Assembly: GCA_963802355.1 (NCBI GenBank)
Contig: CAWDIV010000019.1
Span: 62,001 to 126,000 of the forward strand
Source of the DNA: SG8-41 sp963802355
GTDB taxonomy: Bacteria; Pseudomonadota; Gammaproteobacteria; Burkholderiales; SG8-41
Reading direction: 5' to 3'
Length of the DNA: 64,000 bases
Shown here: piece by piece, positions 35,480-45,029 of the stretch
How positions within the stretch are numbered: position 1 is the stretch's first letter
Layout of the letters: each line of letters begins with the position of its first letter
The notes under the pieces: model-generated
Seen by the model: only the letters and a program-made list of their open reading frames with translations
Databases searched by the model: none
Told to the model about the DNA's origin: nothing
Position numbers and translations under genes: made by a program

Positions 35480-35628
35480 AGATTGGACGCCTGCGACGTG
35501 ATCCTCATTTCGCGAAGCGCTGTGCCTCTTCGTCCCCCTCGCCGGCTACGCAGGCTCTCCCCCTCAGGGGTGAGGGACCAGAAAAGACCAGAGTTGAAGG
35601 GTCGGAGTCGGACTCGGCACTTTCTCTT

Positions 35629-36383
35629 CTAACGCCCCGGCTGCATCCCCAGCGACTCGTACACCCCCGCAACTTCGGGCGAGGAAAGATAACTCAAGAG
35701 CGCTCGGGCGGCCTCGGGCGCTTTGACGCGAGTGGACACGAAGCCCACGAGCGCGGTCGGGGTCGAAATCTCGCGCGGCAGCGGGCCGACGATCTCCACG
35801 GCAGGATCATGAATTTCGCTGAGAAATGTCAATCCGATTTCGACTTCGCCCTTGGCGAGCAATGCCATCGCGCGGCGCCGCCCCGTGCGCGCACGATTCT
35901 CGGCTGCATCTGCTCGAAGATACCGAGTTTCCTGAGGGTTTCGTCGAAGCTGACGCCGGCGGCTGCGCCGCGCGCGCCGTCGGGATACGAAACCGTTTCG
36001 CCGCAGCAGCATCTTCCTGACCGCCTCGGGCGTCGAGATATCGGGCTTGGCAGCGCCTTTGCGCACGGCGACTCCCACCGCCACCGTGGCAAGCGCTGTC
36101 TCGGTGCCGGCGATGACGTTGCCGGAGGCGATCACCCCGCTAAAGGCGGCTGCACGATCGGCACGTCGAATGCTTCGCCGCGTATGACCTGCTGCTTGGT
36201 GCCGCCCCCGGAGCCGAAGGTCGCTTTGACCACGTGACCTGTTTTGCGCTCGAAGTCCGGGATCATCCTGCTTATCGCGTCGCGGATGCCGCCGGGTGCG
36301 ATGAGCGTGACCTCGTCCGCGCTAGCGCCGTGCACGTGCAATACCGTCAGGACAATCATTGCCGGCCCAAGAAAATGTTTCAT
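35629..36383 (-). pseudogene. ModA-like periplasmic binding protein, several frameshifts
   Basis: The N-terminal third from ATG 36383 shows a signal peptide and DEVTLIAPGGIRDAISRMIP, FGSGGGTKQQVIRGEAFDV. The rest is found in other frames as IASGNVIAGTETALATVAVG, SFDETLRKLGIFEQMQPRIV, GEVEIGLTFLSEI and SYLSSPEVAGVYESLGMQPG. This is the molybdate-binding-protein-like family (substrate-binding domain proteins), here probably an orphan receptor without ABC partners. Slips near 36130, 36000 and 35890. About 150 bases separate it from the DoxX stop (convergent), containing a CCCCTCAGGGGTGAGGG stretch. Confidence 0.7.
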
Positions 36384-36495
36384 GCCATTGCCTCCCGTCG
36401 ATCATCGCTCGATCTTGACCCACTACTCTACGTTTCTTGTGATGTCCGACCTGGACCGTCCTTCGCGTCCTTGGCGACCTTTGCGAGGAAGCTGC

Positions 36496-37461
36496 TCACT
36501 CGACTCTCGCGCCAGAAGCCTTCACTACCTTGCCCCACTTCGCGACCTCGGCGCGCATGAACGATGCGGCGTCCTGCGGCGTGCCGGACAGCGGCTCGGC
36601 GCCTTGCGCGACGAACTTTTCCCGCACCTCCGGCGATTGCATCGCGCGCTTGACTGCGTCGTGCAGGCGCATCACGGCTTCTTTCGGCGTGCCGGCTGGC
36701 GTTGCGAGCGCATACCAGCTGCCGGACTCGAATCCCGGATACGTTTCCGCGACGGTGGGCAGGTTGGGCGTGATGGCGCTGCGTTTCGCGGTGGTGATGG
36801 CAAGCGCGCGCAGCCGGCCGCCTTGCACTTGGGGCAGCACGGAAAGAACGTTTGCAAACATGAATGTCACGTTTCCCGCCACGAGATCCGTGAGTGCCGG
36901 CGGCGTGCCCCGGTACGGCACGTGCACGATGTCGATGCCCGTTTGCATCCTGAGCATCTCTGCGGTCAGATGCGGCGTGCTGCCGCTTCCCGTGGACGCA
37001 TAGGTCAGCTCGCCCCGGCGGCTTTTCGCTATCGCTACGAAGTCTTTCACGCTGCGCGCCGGCAACGACGGGTGCACGACGAGCAGTTGCGATACGCTCG
37101 CGACGAGCGCGATTGCCTCGAAATCCTTGAGCAGATCGTAGGGAAGCTTCGAATAGAGCGTCTGGCTGATCGCGGCCGGGGCGCCCGCAGCGAAGAGCGT
37201 GTAACCATCGGACGGCGCACGCGCGCCCAGCTCCGCCGCGATGTTGCCGCCTGCGCCGGGGCGGTTATCGATGACGATCTGCTGGCCCAGGGCCTCTCCC
37301 ATTTTCGGCGCGATCAGTCGCATGGCGATGTCGACGCCCGCGCCGGGGGTAAAGCCGACGAGGATGCGGATCGGTTTCGCGGGAAATGCCTGCGCATGAA
37401 GCACGGCGGGAAAAACTGCTGTTATTAACGCAAGCGCTTTGATAAAAACGGGTGCCGCCAT
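36496..37461 (-). CDS. Bug/TctC periplasmic receptor
   Basis: 321 residues, intact. Signal peptide ending VLHAQ, then FPAKPIRILVGFTPGAGVDI, IVIDNRPGAGGNIAAE, YTLFAAGAPAAISQTL, LTYASTGSGSTPHLTAEML, DIVHVPYRGTPPALTDLV, LRALAITTAKRSAITPNLPT and the terminal AKWGKVVKASGARVE. GGAGG lies nine bases before ATG 37461. A carboxylate receptor without membrane subunits nearby. It is divergent from the TauD-type dioxygenase at 37567, whose substrate it might bring in. Confidence 0.9.
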   Translation of the reverse strand: MAAPVFIKALALITAVFPAVLHAQAFPAKPIRILVGFTPGAGVDIAMRLIAPKMGEALGQQIVIDNRPGAGGNIAAELGARAPSDGYTLFAAGAPAAISQTLYSKLPYDLLKDFEAIALVASVSQLLVVHPSLPARSVKDFVAIAKSRRGELTYASTGSGSTPHLTAEMLRMQTGIDIVHVPYRGTPPALTDLVAGNVTFMFANVLSVLPQVQGGRLRALAITTAKRSAITPNLPTVAETYPGFESGSWYALATPAGTPKEAVMRLHDAVKRAMQSPEVREKFVAQGAEPLSGTPQDAASFMRAEVAKWGKVVKASGARVE

Positions 37462-37523
37462 GGACCGAAGCCTCCACGTCAGGGTTGAGGTCGTCTGCTA
37501 ATATACCAAGTGATCAACAGATC

Positions 37524-37565
37524 CAGTCACGAATCACCAGTCACGAATCACCAGTCACGAGTCAC
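37524..37565. repeat. three 14-base direct repeats ending one base before a start codon
   Basis: CAGTCACGAATCAC occurs three times in a row (37524-37537, 37538-37551, and 37552-37565 with one change). One base later comes the ATG of the dioxygenase gene, so the place of the ribosome site is taken by repeat sequence. Confidence 0.85.
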
Positions 37566-37566
37566 C

Positions 37567-38481
37567 ATGCTCAAAATCGAGCCAGGCAACGCAACCCTGG
37601 GCGCCAAGATCACCGGCGTGGACCTCGCCCGTCCCCTCTCCGATGCCGATTTTGCGGGCGTGCTGCGGGCGCTGGCGCAGCACGGTGTGCTGTGTTTTCC
37701 AAACCAGCCGATCGAGGCCGCGGCATTGCGAACGTTCTCGGCGCGCTTCGGCGAGCTGCAGGTGATCTCATCGGGCAACACCTCGCGCGCGGAGCCGGGC
37801 ATGCCCGAAGTCTCGATCCTGTCCAACATCGTCGAGAACGGACGTCCTATCGGCATCCCGGACGCGGGACAGGATTGGCACACCGATATGACCTACAACC
37901 GAGTCGCGGGATTCGTCAATGTGCTGGTAGCGAAGAAAGTCCCTGTCCGAAACGGGATACCGCTAGGCGCCACGGAATTTACCGACACGCAGGCAGCCTA
38001 CGACGATCTTCCTGCGGAGGTGAAAGGAAAGCTTGCCAGTGCGACCGCCACGCATGACTGGAACAACTTCCACGAGCTCATGCGGCGCAAGGGCAGCACC
38101 CGTCCCGCGCTGACCGAGGCGCAGCGCCGCGAGCGGCCTCCGGTGTCGCATCCCGTCTTTCTCACCCATCCCATCAGCGGCCGGAAGGTGATTTACGTCA
38201 ACCCCGGCTTCACCGTGGGTATCGATGGACTGGAGCCCGGGGAAAGCCGCGACACGCTCGAGTTCCTCTTCGCGCACGTTCTGAAGCCAAAGTACCGCTA
38301 CGCGCACCACTGGACGGTGGGCGACGTCCTCGTCTGGGATCACCTCAGGACGTGGCATTGCGCGATAGGGGATTACACGGCCGAAGAACACCGGCTCATG
38401 AAGCGCTGCCAGGTGCTCGCCGACAAAGTTTTCGATCCGGGCTTTCTCGAAGCGACGCTGGGCGCGCATGCGTCGGCCTGA
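37567..38481 (+). CDS. TauD/TfdA-family Fe(II)/2-oxoglutarate dioxygenase
   Basis: 304 residues. The iron triad is visible: His105 and Asp107 in DWHTDMTY, and His264 in WDHLRTWHCAIG near the end; an Arg for 2-oxoglutarate follows in EEHRLMKRCQ. Opening PGNATLGAKITGVDLARPLS is typical of the family. Members hydroxylate taurine, alkyl sulfonates, phenoxyacetates or other acids in the cytoplasm. Start ATG 37567 is preferred because the upstream part of the open frame is repeat DNA; no Shine-Dalgarno is present. Divergent from a Bug receptor, convergent with an SDR gene. Confidence 0.87.
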   Translation: MLKIEPGNATLGAKITGVDLARPLSDADFAGVLRALAQHGVLCFPNQPIEAAALRTFSARFGELQVISSGNTSRAEPGMPEVSILSNIVENGRPIGIPDAGQDWHTDMTYNRVAGFVNVLVAKKVPVRNGIPLGATEFTDTQAAYDDLPAEVKGKLASATATHDWNNFHELMRRKGSTRPALTEAQRRERPPVSHPVFLTHPISGRKVIYVNPGFTVGIDGLEPGESRDTLEFLFAHVLKPKYRYAHHWTVGDVLVWDHLRTWHCAIGDYTAEEHRLMKRCQVLADKVFDPGFLEATLGAHASA

Positions 38482-38521
38482 CGCCGTTCTTTTTCGACCG
38501 TGAAAGGGAAGGAACGAATGA

Positions 38522-39306
38522 TTACCCTCGCGCCCGCATCGATTGCCCGCCATCGATGGTGACTATGGTGCCGCTGATGTACGAGGCCCGGGCGGAGGCG
38601 AGGTAGACGACGAGGTCCGCCACTTGCGCCGGCTGGCCGGTGCGCCGCAGCGGCATCTCCCCCTTCGCCTGTATCTCCTTCCACCGCGACGCATCGCCAA
38701 GCTCGCGCTCCGCTCTCTCCTTCAGATGGTCGATCGCGCGCTCGGTTTGTATCCCCCCGGGTTCACGCCCACCGCGCGGACGCCGTGGTCCACGCTCTCG
38801 GATCCCAGCGCGCGCGTAAACGCCATGAGCGCCGCATTGCCGCTGGTGCCCGCGATGTAATTGGCCCGGTGGCGCTCGCCCGCGACGCCGATCACGTTGA
38901 TGATTACGCCGGAGCCCCGGGTGCGCATGCGCTGGTAGATCTCGCGCGTGAGGTTGATGTAGCCGAATACTTTCAGGTCCCACGCATGCCGCCACTTCTC
39001 ATCGTCGATTTCCGTGAGACTGCCGCTTGGAATGGCACCTGCGTTGTTCACGAGAACGTCCACGTCGCCGCAGGCCTTCCCGAGCGCGGCCGTGTTCTGC
39101 GTCACGCCCAGGTCAAATGGATGAATCGACACTTCACCCGCGTGCTGCCGCGCGATCGCGTCACTGGCAGCCTTGAGATCCGCCTCACTGCGCGACGCGA
39201 TGTGCACGCGCGCGCCTTCGGCTGCGAAACCATGCGCGCAGGCGAGCCCGATGCCTTTCGACGCTCCGGTAATCAATACCTTCTTGCCGCGAAGTTCGAG
39301 ATCCAT
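38522..39306 (-). pseudogene. SDR-family oxidoreductase, one frameshift in a G run
   Basis: The N-terminal 190 residues from ATG 39306 show the SDR Rossmann motif GASKGIG (15-21), NNAG (about 87-90) and the AGTSGNAALMAFTRAL stretch near the active site. The usual YxxxK Tyr is replaced (ANYIAGTSGNAAL: Tyr present, Lys position Asn), so catalysis may be altered. At a run of six G near 38755 the frame slips; the C-terminus continues as IQTERAIDHLKERAERELGD and ends in VTIDGGQSMRARG at 38522. The indel in a homopolymer could be a sequencing error. It starts 11 bases after the GNAT gene and is probably its operon partner. Confidence 0.8.
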
Positions 39307-39317
39307 GGCTTCGTCGC

Positions 39318-40175
39318 TCAGAAAAGAATCGAAGGCAGGAAGGCGCCCTGTGGTTCGTCATAGCGCCCGAGGGTCATCAGGGTCATCGGCTGCACGGCTC
39401 GCAGGCCATGCTCCAGGCACCAGCGAAACAGCGCTGCGTTGCGCGTGGGTACCATGAATCCAGGCCCGGAAAAGGATGTTGCCGAGGCGATGAGAGCCTC
39501 CGCGTCTTCCGTGGTTTCGCCGACGGCATGGCCGAAGAATCCGATGTCGGTCGCGTAGCCGGTGATGCGGCCGTGGCGCTCGACCACGGTCGCCGTGCCC
39601 TGCCGGATCGCAGCGCGAACCTCGTCGGAACGGTCGTGGCCGTGGACGCTACGGCTCACAGCGTTGGCGGCATCGAGGTCGGCTTCGCTCGCTGCGCGCA
39701 CCGCGTGGCCGTCGATGGTCATTCCAAGCGGCTGTCCTTGCAGACACGCCAGCGGCTCGCGCGCCACGAAACCGAGCTTTGCATACAGCGACAGCGACCG
39801 CATGTGGTAGCCCGCCTGTACAAGCCGCACGGCAGTGATTTCCCGGCGCCGCGCGCGCTCCAGCACCGCCTCCATCAGTCGGCGGCCGATGGCGCCGTTC
39901 TGCACGCCCGGCGCGACCGTGATCGGCCCAACACCGGCGACCGGTCCACCTTCCCACAGGAAGTTGCTGCCGACCACGCGCCCGTCCACCTCGGCAATTA
40001 CGGCATGGATATCGGCTCGGGACATCAGATGGTCCATCAGACCGATGGCGACGGCCGGCGTGGGGAAGTCGGGTGGAAAGCGGTGCTGTTCGGCGATAGC
40101 CTTGAACGCCTCGTAGCAAATCGTGCCCGCAGGTCCGGCGTCATCGGGTGACGCAGGGCGCAGCCTCAGGCTCAT
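39318..40175 (-). CDS. double-domain GNAT acetyltransferase
   Basis: 285 residues from ATG 40175 with GAGGAG seven bases upstream. Residues 1-140 are a GNAT domain (VIAEVDGRVVGSNFLWEGGP, then the acetyl-CoA loop VQNGAIGRRLMEAVLERAR). Residues 150-285 form a second, weaker domain of the same kind (ITGYATDIGFFGHAVGETTE, GFMVPTRNAALFRWCLEHGL). The acceptor is unknown; the protein is cytoplasmic. The SDR gene follows directly on the same strand. Confidence 0.82.
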   Translation of the reverse strand: MSLRLRPASPDDAGPAGTICYEAFKAIAEQHRFPPDFPTPAVAIGLMDHLMSRADIHAVIAEVDGRVVGSNFLWEGGPVAGVGPITVAPGVQNGAIGRRLMEAVLERARRREITAVRLVQAGYHMRSLSLYAKLGFVAREPLACLQGQPLGMTIDGHAVRAASEADLDAANAVSRSVHGHDRSDEVRAAIRQGTATVVERHGRITGYATDIGFFGHAVGETTEDAEALIASATSFSGPGFMVPTRNAALFRWCLEHGLRAVQPMTLMTLGRYDEPQGAFLPSILF

Positions 40176-40219
40176 GGGCAACTCCTCTCGGGTCCGGTGA
40201 ACGGGTTTTATCCGGCTAG

Positions 40220-40384
40220 ACGGGCGAGATTCACCTCGTCGTGTACTGCGCGAACAAAGCGTGCCAGGACTCTCACATGAACGCGCTCGGTTACACCAAT
40301 GTTAGCGCGTACGAGGACGGGACAGCCGACTGGATTGCGGCTAGCCTGCCCGTCGAGCGCGCACCTGCTCAAAGCGCAGCTTAG
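40220..40384 (+). pseudogene. remnant of a rhodanese-domain gene
   Basis: After an in-frame TAG the sequence reads TGEIHLVVYCANKACQDSH and then NALGYTNVSAYEDG, TADWIAASLPVERAP before TAG at 40384. VVYC with the catalytic Cys loop and LGYTNVxxYEDGxxDW are the C-terminal half of a rhodanese (sulfurtransferase) domain. About ten residues between the loop and the last helix are missing and no N-terminal half exists, so this is a gene fragment. It is the only recognisable content of the 325-base gap between GNAT and cnoX. Confidence 0.65.
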
Positions 40385-40502
40385 CGGGCGCTATGTAACG
40401 TCGCTACGTCGCTCGACCCTTCGCGCCAAACCACCGCCACCTTGAAAATCGCCACCTTGAACCACACCATATGATTTACACCATCTCGAAAGCAGGTCCC
40501 GC

Positions 40503-41378
40503 GTGCAAGCTCCGTTCGTTCTGGATGTGACAGCCTCCACGTTCGAAAAGGACGTCGTCGAGGCTTCGAAGCAGGTCCCGGTGGTCGTGGATTTCTGGGC
40601 GCCGTGGTGCGGCCCTTGCCGGGCGCTCGGGCCGATCCTCGAGAAGCTCGCCGCCGAGTACGCCGGACGCTTTCGGCTCGCCAAGGTCAACTCGGACGAG
40701 AACCTCGAGGTCTCGCGGCAGTACAACGTGCGCTCGATCCCCGACGTGCGCGCGTTTCGCGACGGGCGGCAGGTGGATCAGTTCATGGGCGCGCTGCCCG
40801 AGCGGCAAGTGCGCGCTTTCATCGAAAGCGTCGTGCCCGCGCCCGCGGAAGTGGAGCGACTGCGTGCTGCTGGGCTGCGCGCGGCGGGTGACATCGAGGG
40901 CGCGACCGCTGCGCTGCGCAAGGCGGTTGAGCTGGACCCTGCCCACGACCTTGCCCGCATAGATCTCGCCGAGTTGCTCATCGAGGCCGGGCAATACGAG
41001 GAGGCGGCGCGGCAGCTGGACGGTGTGCGTCCCGATGTGGACTGGGACGCGCGTGTCGATGCGCTGAAACAGGCGATCGCCTTCGCGCGCGCGGGCGGCA
41101 ACGATAAGGACCTTACGGCGCGGGTCGCGGCAAACCCATCCGACCTCGAAGCGCGCCTCGCTCTCGCCGGCGTCCTCGCTTCGCGCAAGGCGTGGCGCGA
41201 AGCGATGGACCAGCTTCTCGAGATCATCCGACGCGACAAGTCCTGGCGCGACGGCGAGGCGCGCCGGCAGATGCTAGCGATTTTCAACCTCGCCGCCGCC
41301 GACCAGCCCGACGTCGTCTCCGAATACCGGCGCAAGCTGGGGAGCGTGCTCTACTGGTACAAGAAGCGTGATGGGTGA
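40503..41378 (+). CDS. cnoX: CnoX/YbbN-type thioredoxin with TPR tail
   Basis: 291 residues: thioredoxin fold (1-108) with FWAPWCGPCRALG (Cys36 and Cys39) and the cis-Pro loop RSIPDVRAF, followed by about 180 residues of tetratricopeptide-like helices (GDIEGATAALRKAVELDPAH, DLEARLALAGVLASRKAWRE). That architecture is the chaperedoxin CnoX, which protects proteins from oxidation and hands them to GroEL. It is cytoplasmic and housekeeping-like. GTG start at 40503 after a weak ribosome site. It sits between a rhodanese remnant and the RidA gene. Confidence 0.88.
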   Translation: MQAPFVLDVTASTFEKDVVEASKQVPVVVDFWAPWCGPCRALGPILEKLAAEYAGRFRLAKVNSDENLEVSRQYNVRSIPDVRAFRDGRQVDQFMGALPERQVRAFIESVVPAPAEVERLRAAGLRAAGDIEGATAALRKAVELDPAHDLARIDLAELLIEAGQYEEAARQLDGVRPDVDWDARVDALKQAIAFARAGGNDKDLTARVAANPSDLEARLALAGVLASRKAWREAMDQLLEIIRRDKSWRDGEARRQMLAIFNLAAADQPDVVSEYRRKLGSVLYWYKKRDG

Positions 41379-41490
41379 TGGTATAGTGAAACGTCAGAAC
41401 GGAGTGAGTCGCAACCGGCTTTGAAGTCCCGCGAGTGGTGGCCCCGCATCCATCACCTATTCCACAAGAGGTCCTGCCAGGGAGTCAACG

Positions 41491-41931
41491 ATGCTCAAGC
41501 GTCACTACATTACGCCCGAAAACACCTATAAGGTTGGCGGCAACAAGCAGGTCATCTATACACCCGTCGTGGTGGTGGAGGACACCACGCACACACATAT
41601 CTATCTCGCCGGACGTACCTCACGCACCCTCGAGGGCGATGTGGCATGCAAGGGCGACATGCGCGGCCAGATCCGGGAGGCCTGTATCGCGATTGATATC
41701 GCCCTGGAGTCCGTCGGAGCCACGTTCTCAGACATTACGCGAACCACCACCTACACTACGGACATGAAGGCGTATTTCGCGGCGATCGATGAACGGTTCA
41801 AGTTTTTCAAGCCGCCATTGCCGACCAGCACGCTGATCGGCGTCGCGTGCCTTGCGATGCCGGAAATGCTGGTCGAGATCGAGGTGGAGGCTATCATCGA
41901 GCCGGAGCGCCTGCGTCTTCCAAAAAAATAG
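41491..41931 (+). CDS. RidA family enamine/imine deaminase-like protein
   Basis: 146 residues of the YjgF/YER057c/UK114 (RidA) fold: IYTPVVVVEDTTHTHIYLAG, RGQIREACIAIDIALESVGA, ITRTTTYTTDMKAYFAAIDE, PLPTSTLIGVACLAMPEMLV and VEAIIEPERL. The Arg of the usual active site (here in the DITRTTTY strand and the PTST loop) is only partly recognisable. RidA relatives hydrolyse reactive imines, and divergent members take part in degrading nitrogen compounds. It heads a rightward run with amidohydrolase, lyase and deaminases, so a catabolic role is likely. GGGAG precedes ATG 41491. Confidence 0.85.
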   Translation: MLKRHYITPENTYKVGGNKQVIYTPVVVVEDTTHTHIYLAGRTSRTLEGDVACKGDMRGQIREACIAIDIALESVGATFSDITRTTTYTTDMKAYFAAIDERFKFFKPPLPTSTLIGVACLAMPEMLVEIEVEAIIEPERLRLPKK

Positions 41932-41998
41932 GCGCCCTTCGCTCCAAAGCCTGATTCAAGCCTGTTTTTGAGAGGACTTTTACTTAGAGGGGTGCAGC

Positions 41999-43234
41999 AT
42001 GGCGTTCGATCTTATTTTGCGGAATGCGCGACTGGCGAATGGCGATGCTGGGCGTAGCGTCGACATTGCGATTACGAATGGACGCATCATCGCCATCGAG
42101 CGGGGCATCTCCGGGGACGGCGAGAGTGTCGACGTCGGCGGGCGGCTCGTATCGCCGGGGCTGGTGGAGAGCCATTTCCACCTCGACAAGGCGCTGATTC
42201 TCGACCGCTGCGAGCCGCCCAAAGACCGTCGCGCGGGCGACCACATGAAGCGCACCGCTGCGGTCAAGCACACCTTCACGGAAGAGGACGTTTACGCACG
42301 CGCCAGCGCTACGCTGGAGCAGTGCCTGCTGAATGGCGTCACGGTCATGCGCACCCACGTCGAGGTCGACCCCAATGTCGGATTGCGCGGCTATGCGGCG
42401 ATCGAGCGCCTGGTCAAGGATTACGCCTGGGCGATCGACCTGCAGCCTTGCGTCTTCCTGCAGGAGGGCTGGACCGGCGTCGAGGGCGGCGAGGCGAACG
42501 TGGTGGCGGCGCTGAAACGCGGCGCGACGGTCGTCGGTGGCGCGCCGCGCTACGACACCGACGGCCCCCGCCAGATCGACCGCATCTTCGCGCTCGCGAA
42601 GGAGTTCGACGTCGACGTCGACATTCATCTCGACGGCGGCTATACCACCCACGACCTCGATATCTTTCAGGTCTGCGACATCACCGACCGGATCGGCTGG
42701 GGCGGGCGCGTGGCGATTGGCCACGGCTCCAAGTATTCGTGCCTGCCGCTCGAGGAACTGGACGCGCTGGGCCGGCGGATGGCCGATTCCGGCGTGGCGC
42801 TGGCCGTGCTGCCGGCGACCGACTTGTTCAATACCGGGCGCCATCTCGATCACAGCGTCATCCGCGGCGTCGCGGATGCCAACGCGCTGATCGCCCAGGG
42901 GGCGAACTGCTCCATCTCGACCAACAACGTGATGAATCCATTCACGCCGTACGGCGACTGCTCGCTGGTGCGGATCGCGAACATGTACGCCAACGTCCTG
43001 CAGCGCGGCACGGAGCGGGAGCTGTCCGACTGCTTCTCGATGCTGACCGATCGCCCGGCGCGGATGCTGCGCCGGAAAGACTACGGCATCGCCGTCGACC
43101 ATCCGGCCGACCTCGTCGTGTGGAATGCGAAAACCCCCGCCGAGGTGATCGCGACCGTGGCGCAGCCCGTGATGGGCTTCAGGCGCGGCCGGCGGCTGTT
43201 CACGCGGGAGATTGCGGCGCTACAGCGGCCCTGA
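41999..43234 (+). CDS. cytosine-deaminase-like amidohydrolase
   Basis: 411 residues of a TIM-barrel amidohydrolase close to CodA. Metal ligands: His59 and His61 in ESHFHLDKAL, a His in DVDIHLDGGY and one in AIGHGSKYSC. The position that carries the catalytic Asp in cytosine deaminase reads STNNVMNPFTPYGD, so Asn replaces Asp; the chemistry may differ from plain deamination. GAGGGG lies before ATG 41999. Cytoplasmic. It follows the RidA gene by 67 bases and points to breakdown of a cyclic nitrogen compound. Confidence 0.85.
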   Translation: MAFDLILRNARLANGDAGRSVDIAITNGRIIAIERGISGDGESVDVGGRLVSPGLVESHFHLDKALILDRCEPPKDRRAGDHMKRTAAVKHTFTEEDVYARASATLEQCLLNGVTVMRTHVEVDPNVGLRGYAAIERLVKDYAWAIDLQPCVFLQEGWTGVEGGEANVVAALKRGATVVGGAPRYDTDGPRQIDRIFALAKEFDVDVDIHLDGGYTTHDLDIFQVCDITDRIGWGGRVAIGHGSKYSCLPLEELDALGRRMADSGVALAVLPATDLFNTGRHLDHSVIRGVADANALIAQGANCSISTNNVMNPFTPYGDCSLVRIANMYANVLQRGTERELSDCFSMLTDRPARMLRRKDYGIAVDHPADLVVWNAKTPAEVIATVAQPVMGFRRGRRLFTREIAALQRP

Positions 43235-43238
43235 CGCG

Positions 43239-43455
43239 AAAAGCCTCACCGCTAAGGACGCGAAACCACGAAGGAAGTCGAACATCCTCATCACGAAGGG
43301 CACGAAATCACGAAGGGATCATATATATGAGCATAAATCCCGAGCTCGAAGGAGGTCGCGCAGAAAGATCTGTTGGTTCCTTCGATCTGAGAGAGTTCCG
43401 CGTCCTCTGCGCGATGTTTTCCTGCGTCCTTTGCGGCCTTCGCGGTGAAGCTTTA
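43239..43455. repeat. inverted low-complexity repeat element
   Basis: The left end (AAAAGCCTCACCGC, then AAGGACGCGAAACCACGAAGG) faces a right end that, read on the other strand, is AAAGCTTCACCGCGAAGG and CGCAAAGGACGC. Between them lie CACGAAGG/CACGAAATCACGAAGG phrases. The left end equals, with one mismatch in 23 bases, the opposite strand of 34296-34318. It fills the gap between the amidohydrolase and the lyase genes. Confidence 0.7.
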
Positions 43456-43515
43456 GTGGTGGTGCTGATGCAGCCGTAGAATGATCGGCACCAGGATCTA
43501 GAGAGGAAATATCCG

Positions 43516-45005
43516 ATGGCCGACCCCCTTTCCAGACTTCGCAAGCCTCCGACGCAGCGCCCGCCGCGGCACACACGGGCGCCATGGACATCAACGAGGT
43601 CTTCCGCGGCGGCGGGCGATCGGTCGAGTTCCTGGACCAGATCAACAGAGCATCCATCGTCATGCTGGATGAGACCGGGATCGTCCCCCATCCGGTCGCG
43701 GCCTCGATCGCGAAGGGGATAGCGCAGGTGATCGCGCAGGAGCGCGAGGCGAGGCCGCAACGCTCCGCTGACTATCTCGACTACGAACCGAGGCTCACCG
43801 CAGCCGTGGGTCCCGATGCCTCGCGGTTGCACACCGGCCGAAGCCGCCAGGACATCGCCTCGGCCATCGCGCGCATGAACCTGCGGGACGGGCTGTTGAA
43901 GGAGCTTGACGCGCTCGCGACCGCCCGCGACAAGCTGCTCGCCGTGGCGAGCCGGCACACGGAAACCATCATTCCCGCCTATACGCACGGCGTGCAGGCG
44001 CAGCCCACGACGTTCGCGCACTACCTGCTCGCGCTGGCGGCGGCGCTCGCTCGCCAGACCGAGCGGATGCAGCAGGCGTACGCGCGGATCAACCGCAACC
44101 CGCTGGGCGCCGCCGCGCTCGCCACGTCGAGCTTCCCGCTCGACCGGAAGCGCCTCGCCGTGCTGCTGGGCTTCGAGGGGCTGGTCGAGAATGCCTACGA
44201 CGCGAACCATCTCGCGCCCGTGGACAGCAGCCTCGAAGTCGCGGGGGCGCTGGCGATCGCCGCCATCCAGCTCGGGCAATTCGCGCAGGACATCCATGCC
44301 CAGTATGCCGAGCCCACGCCGTGGTTCATGCTGGCTGCGGGCGAGCTCACGGGCGTGAGCAGCATCATGCCCCAGAAGCGCAATCCCGCGGCGCTCGAGC
44401 AGCTGCGGGCCCAGGCGAGCATCATGCTCGGCGAGATGCACACCGTCGTTCTCATCGCCCACAACAATCGCACCGGCATGTTCGACTACCGCAGCTACGA
44501 CCCCGTGCCGTGCGCGAGGCCGCTGCAGGTCTTCAAGCTGTTCCAGCAGGTCGTGGACGGCATCGTGGTCAACAAGGCGCGCGCGCTGGCCGAAGTAGGG
44601 CGGATTACTCGACGACGACCGAAATCGCCGATGCGCTCTCGCAAAGGGCCGACGTGCCGTTTCGCATCGGCCATCATTTCGCGTCGAAGCTGACCGACTA
44701 CGGCCGCGGGCGAGGCCTCAGGCTGCAGGAGATCCCGTACGCGGAGGCCGCCCGCATTTACGAGGCGCAGACGAAGCAGGCGTTTCCGTTGAGCCAGGCC
44801 GACTTCGCGGAAGTGATCAGCGCCGAATACATGGTGTACGGCCGCAAGGGTATAGGCGGGCCGCAGCTCGCGGAGGTGAGCCGCATGCTTTCCGCCGAGC
44901 GGGGCAGGGTGGCCGCGGAGTTCGCGTGGCTTGAAGGACCGCAACGACCATCTTGCGCGCGCCGACGCGGCGCTCGCACGGGCCTTCGCCGCGCTGGCCG
45001 GTTAG
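43516..45005 (+). pseudogene. argininosuccinate-lyase-like enzyme, three frameshifts
   Basis: ATG 43516 has AGAGGAA at good spacing. After about 20 codons the frame slips and continues as MDINEVFRGGGRSVEFLDQI. The conserved blocks are AVGPDASRLHTGRSRQDIAS and the fumarase-superfamily signature GVSSIMPQKRNPAALEQLR with TSSFPLDRKRLA. Near 44605 it slips into DYSTTTEIADALSQRADVPF and near 44935 into NDHLARADAALARAFAALAG, ending TAG 45005. About 490 residues intended. Such lyases eliminate fumarate or a related acid from a C-N bond. Adjacent deaminase and amidohydrolase genes suggest a catabolic, not arginine-biosynthetic, role. Confidence 0.8.
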
Positions 45006-45029
45006 AGTTTCGAAGATGAGGAACACGCG

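Noticed and set aside
41999..43234. Gene symbol codA
   Set aside because: The catalytic Asp of cytosine deaminase is Asn here, so the name would imply an unsupported activity.
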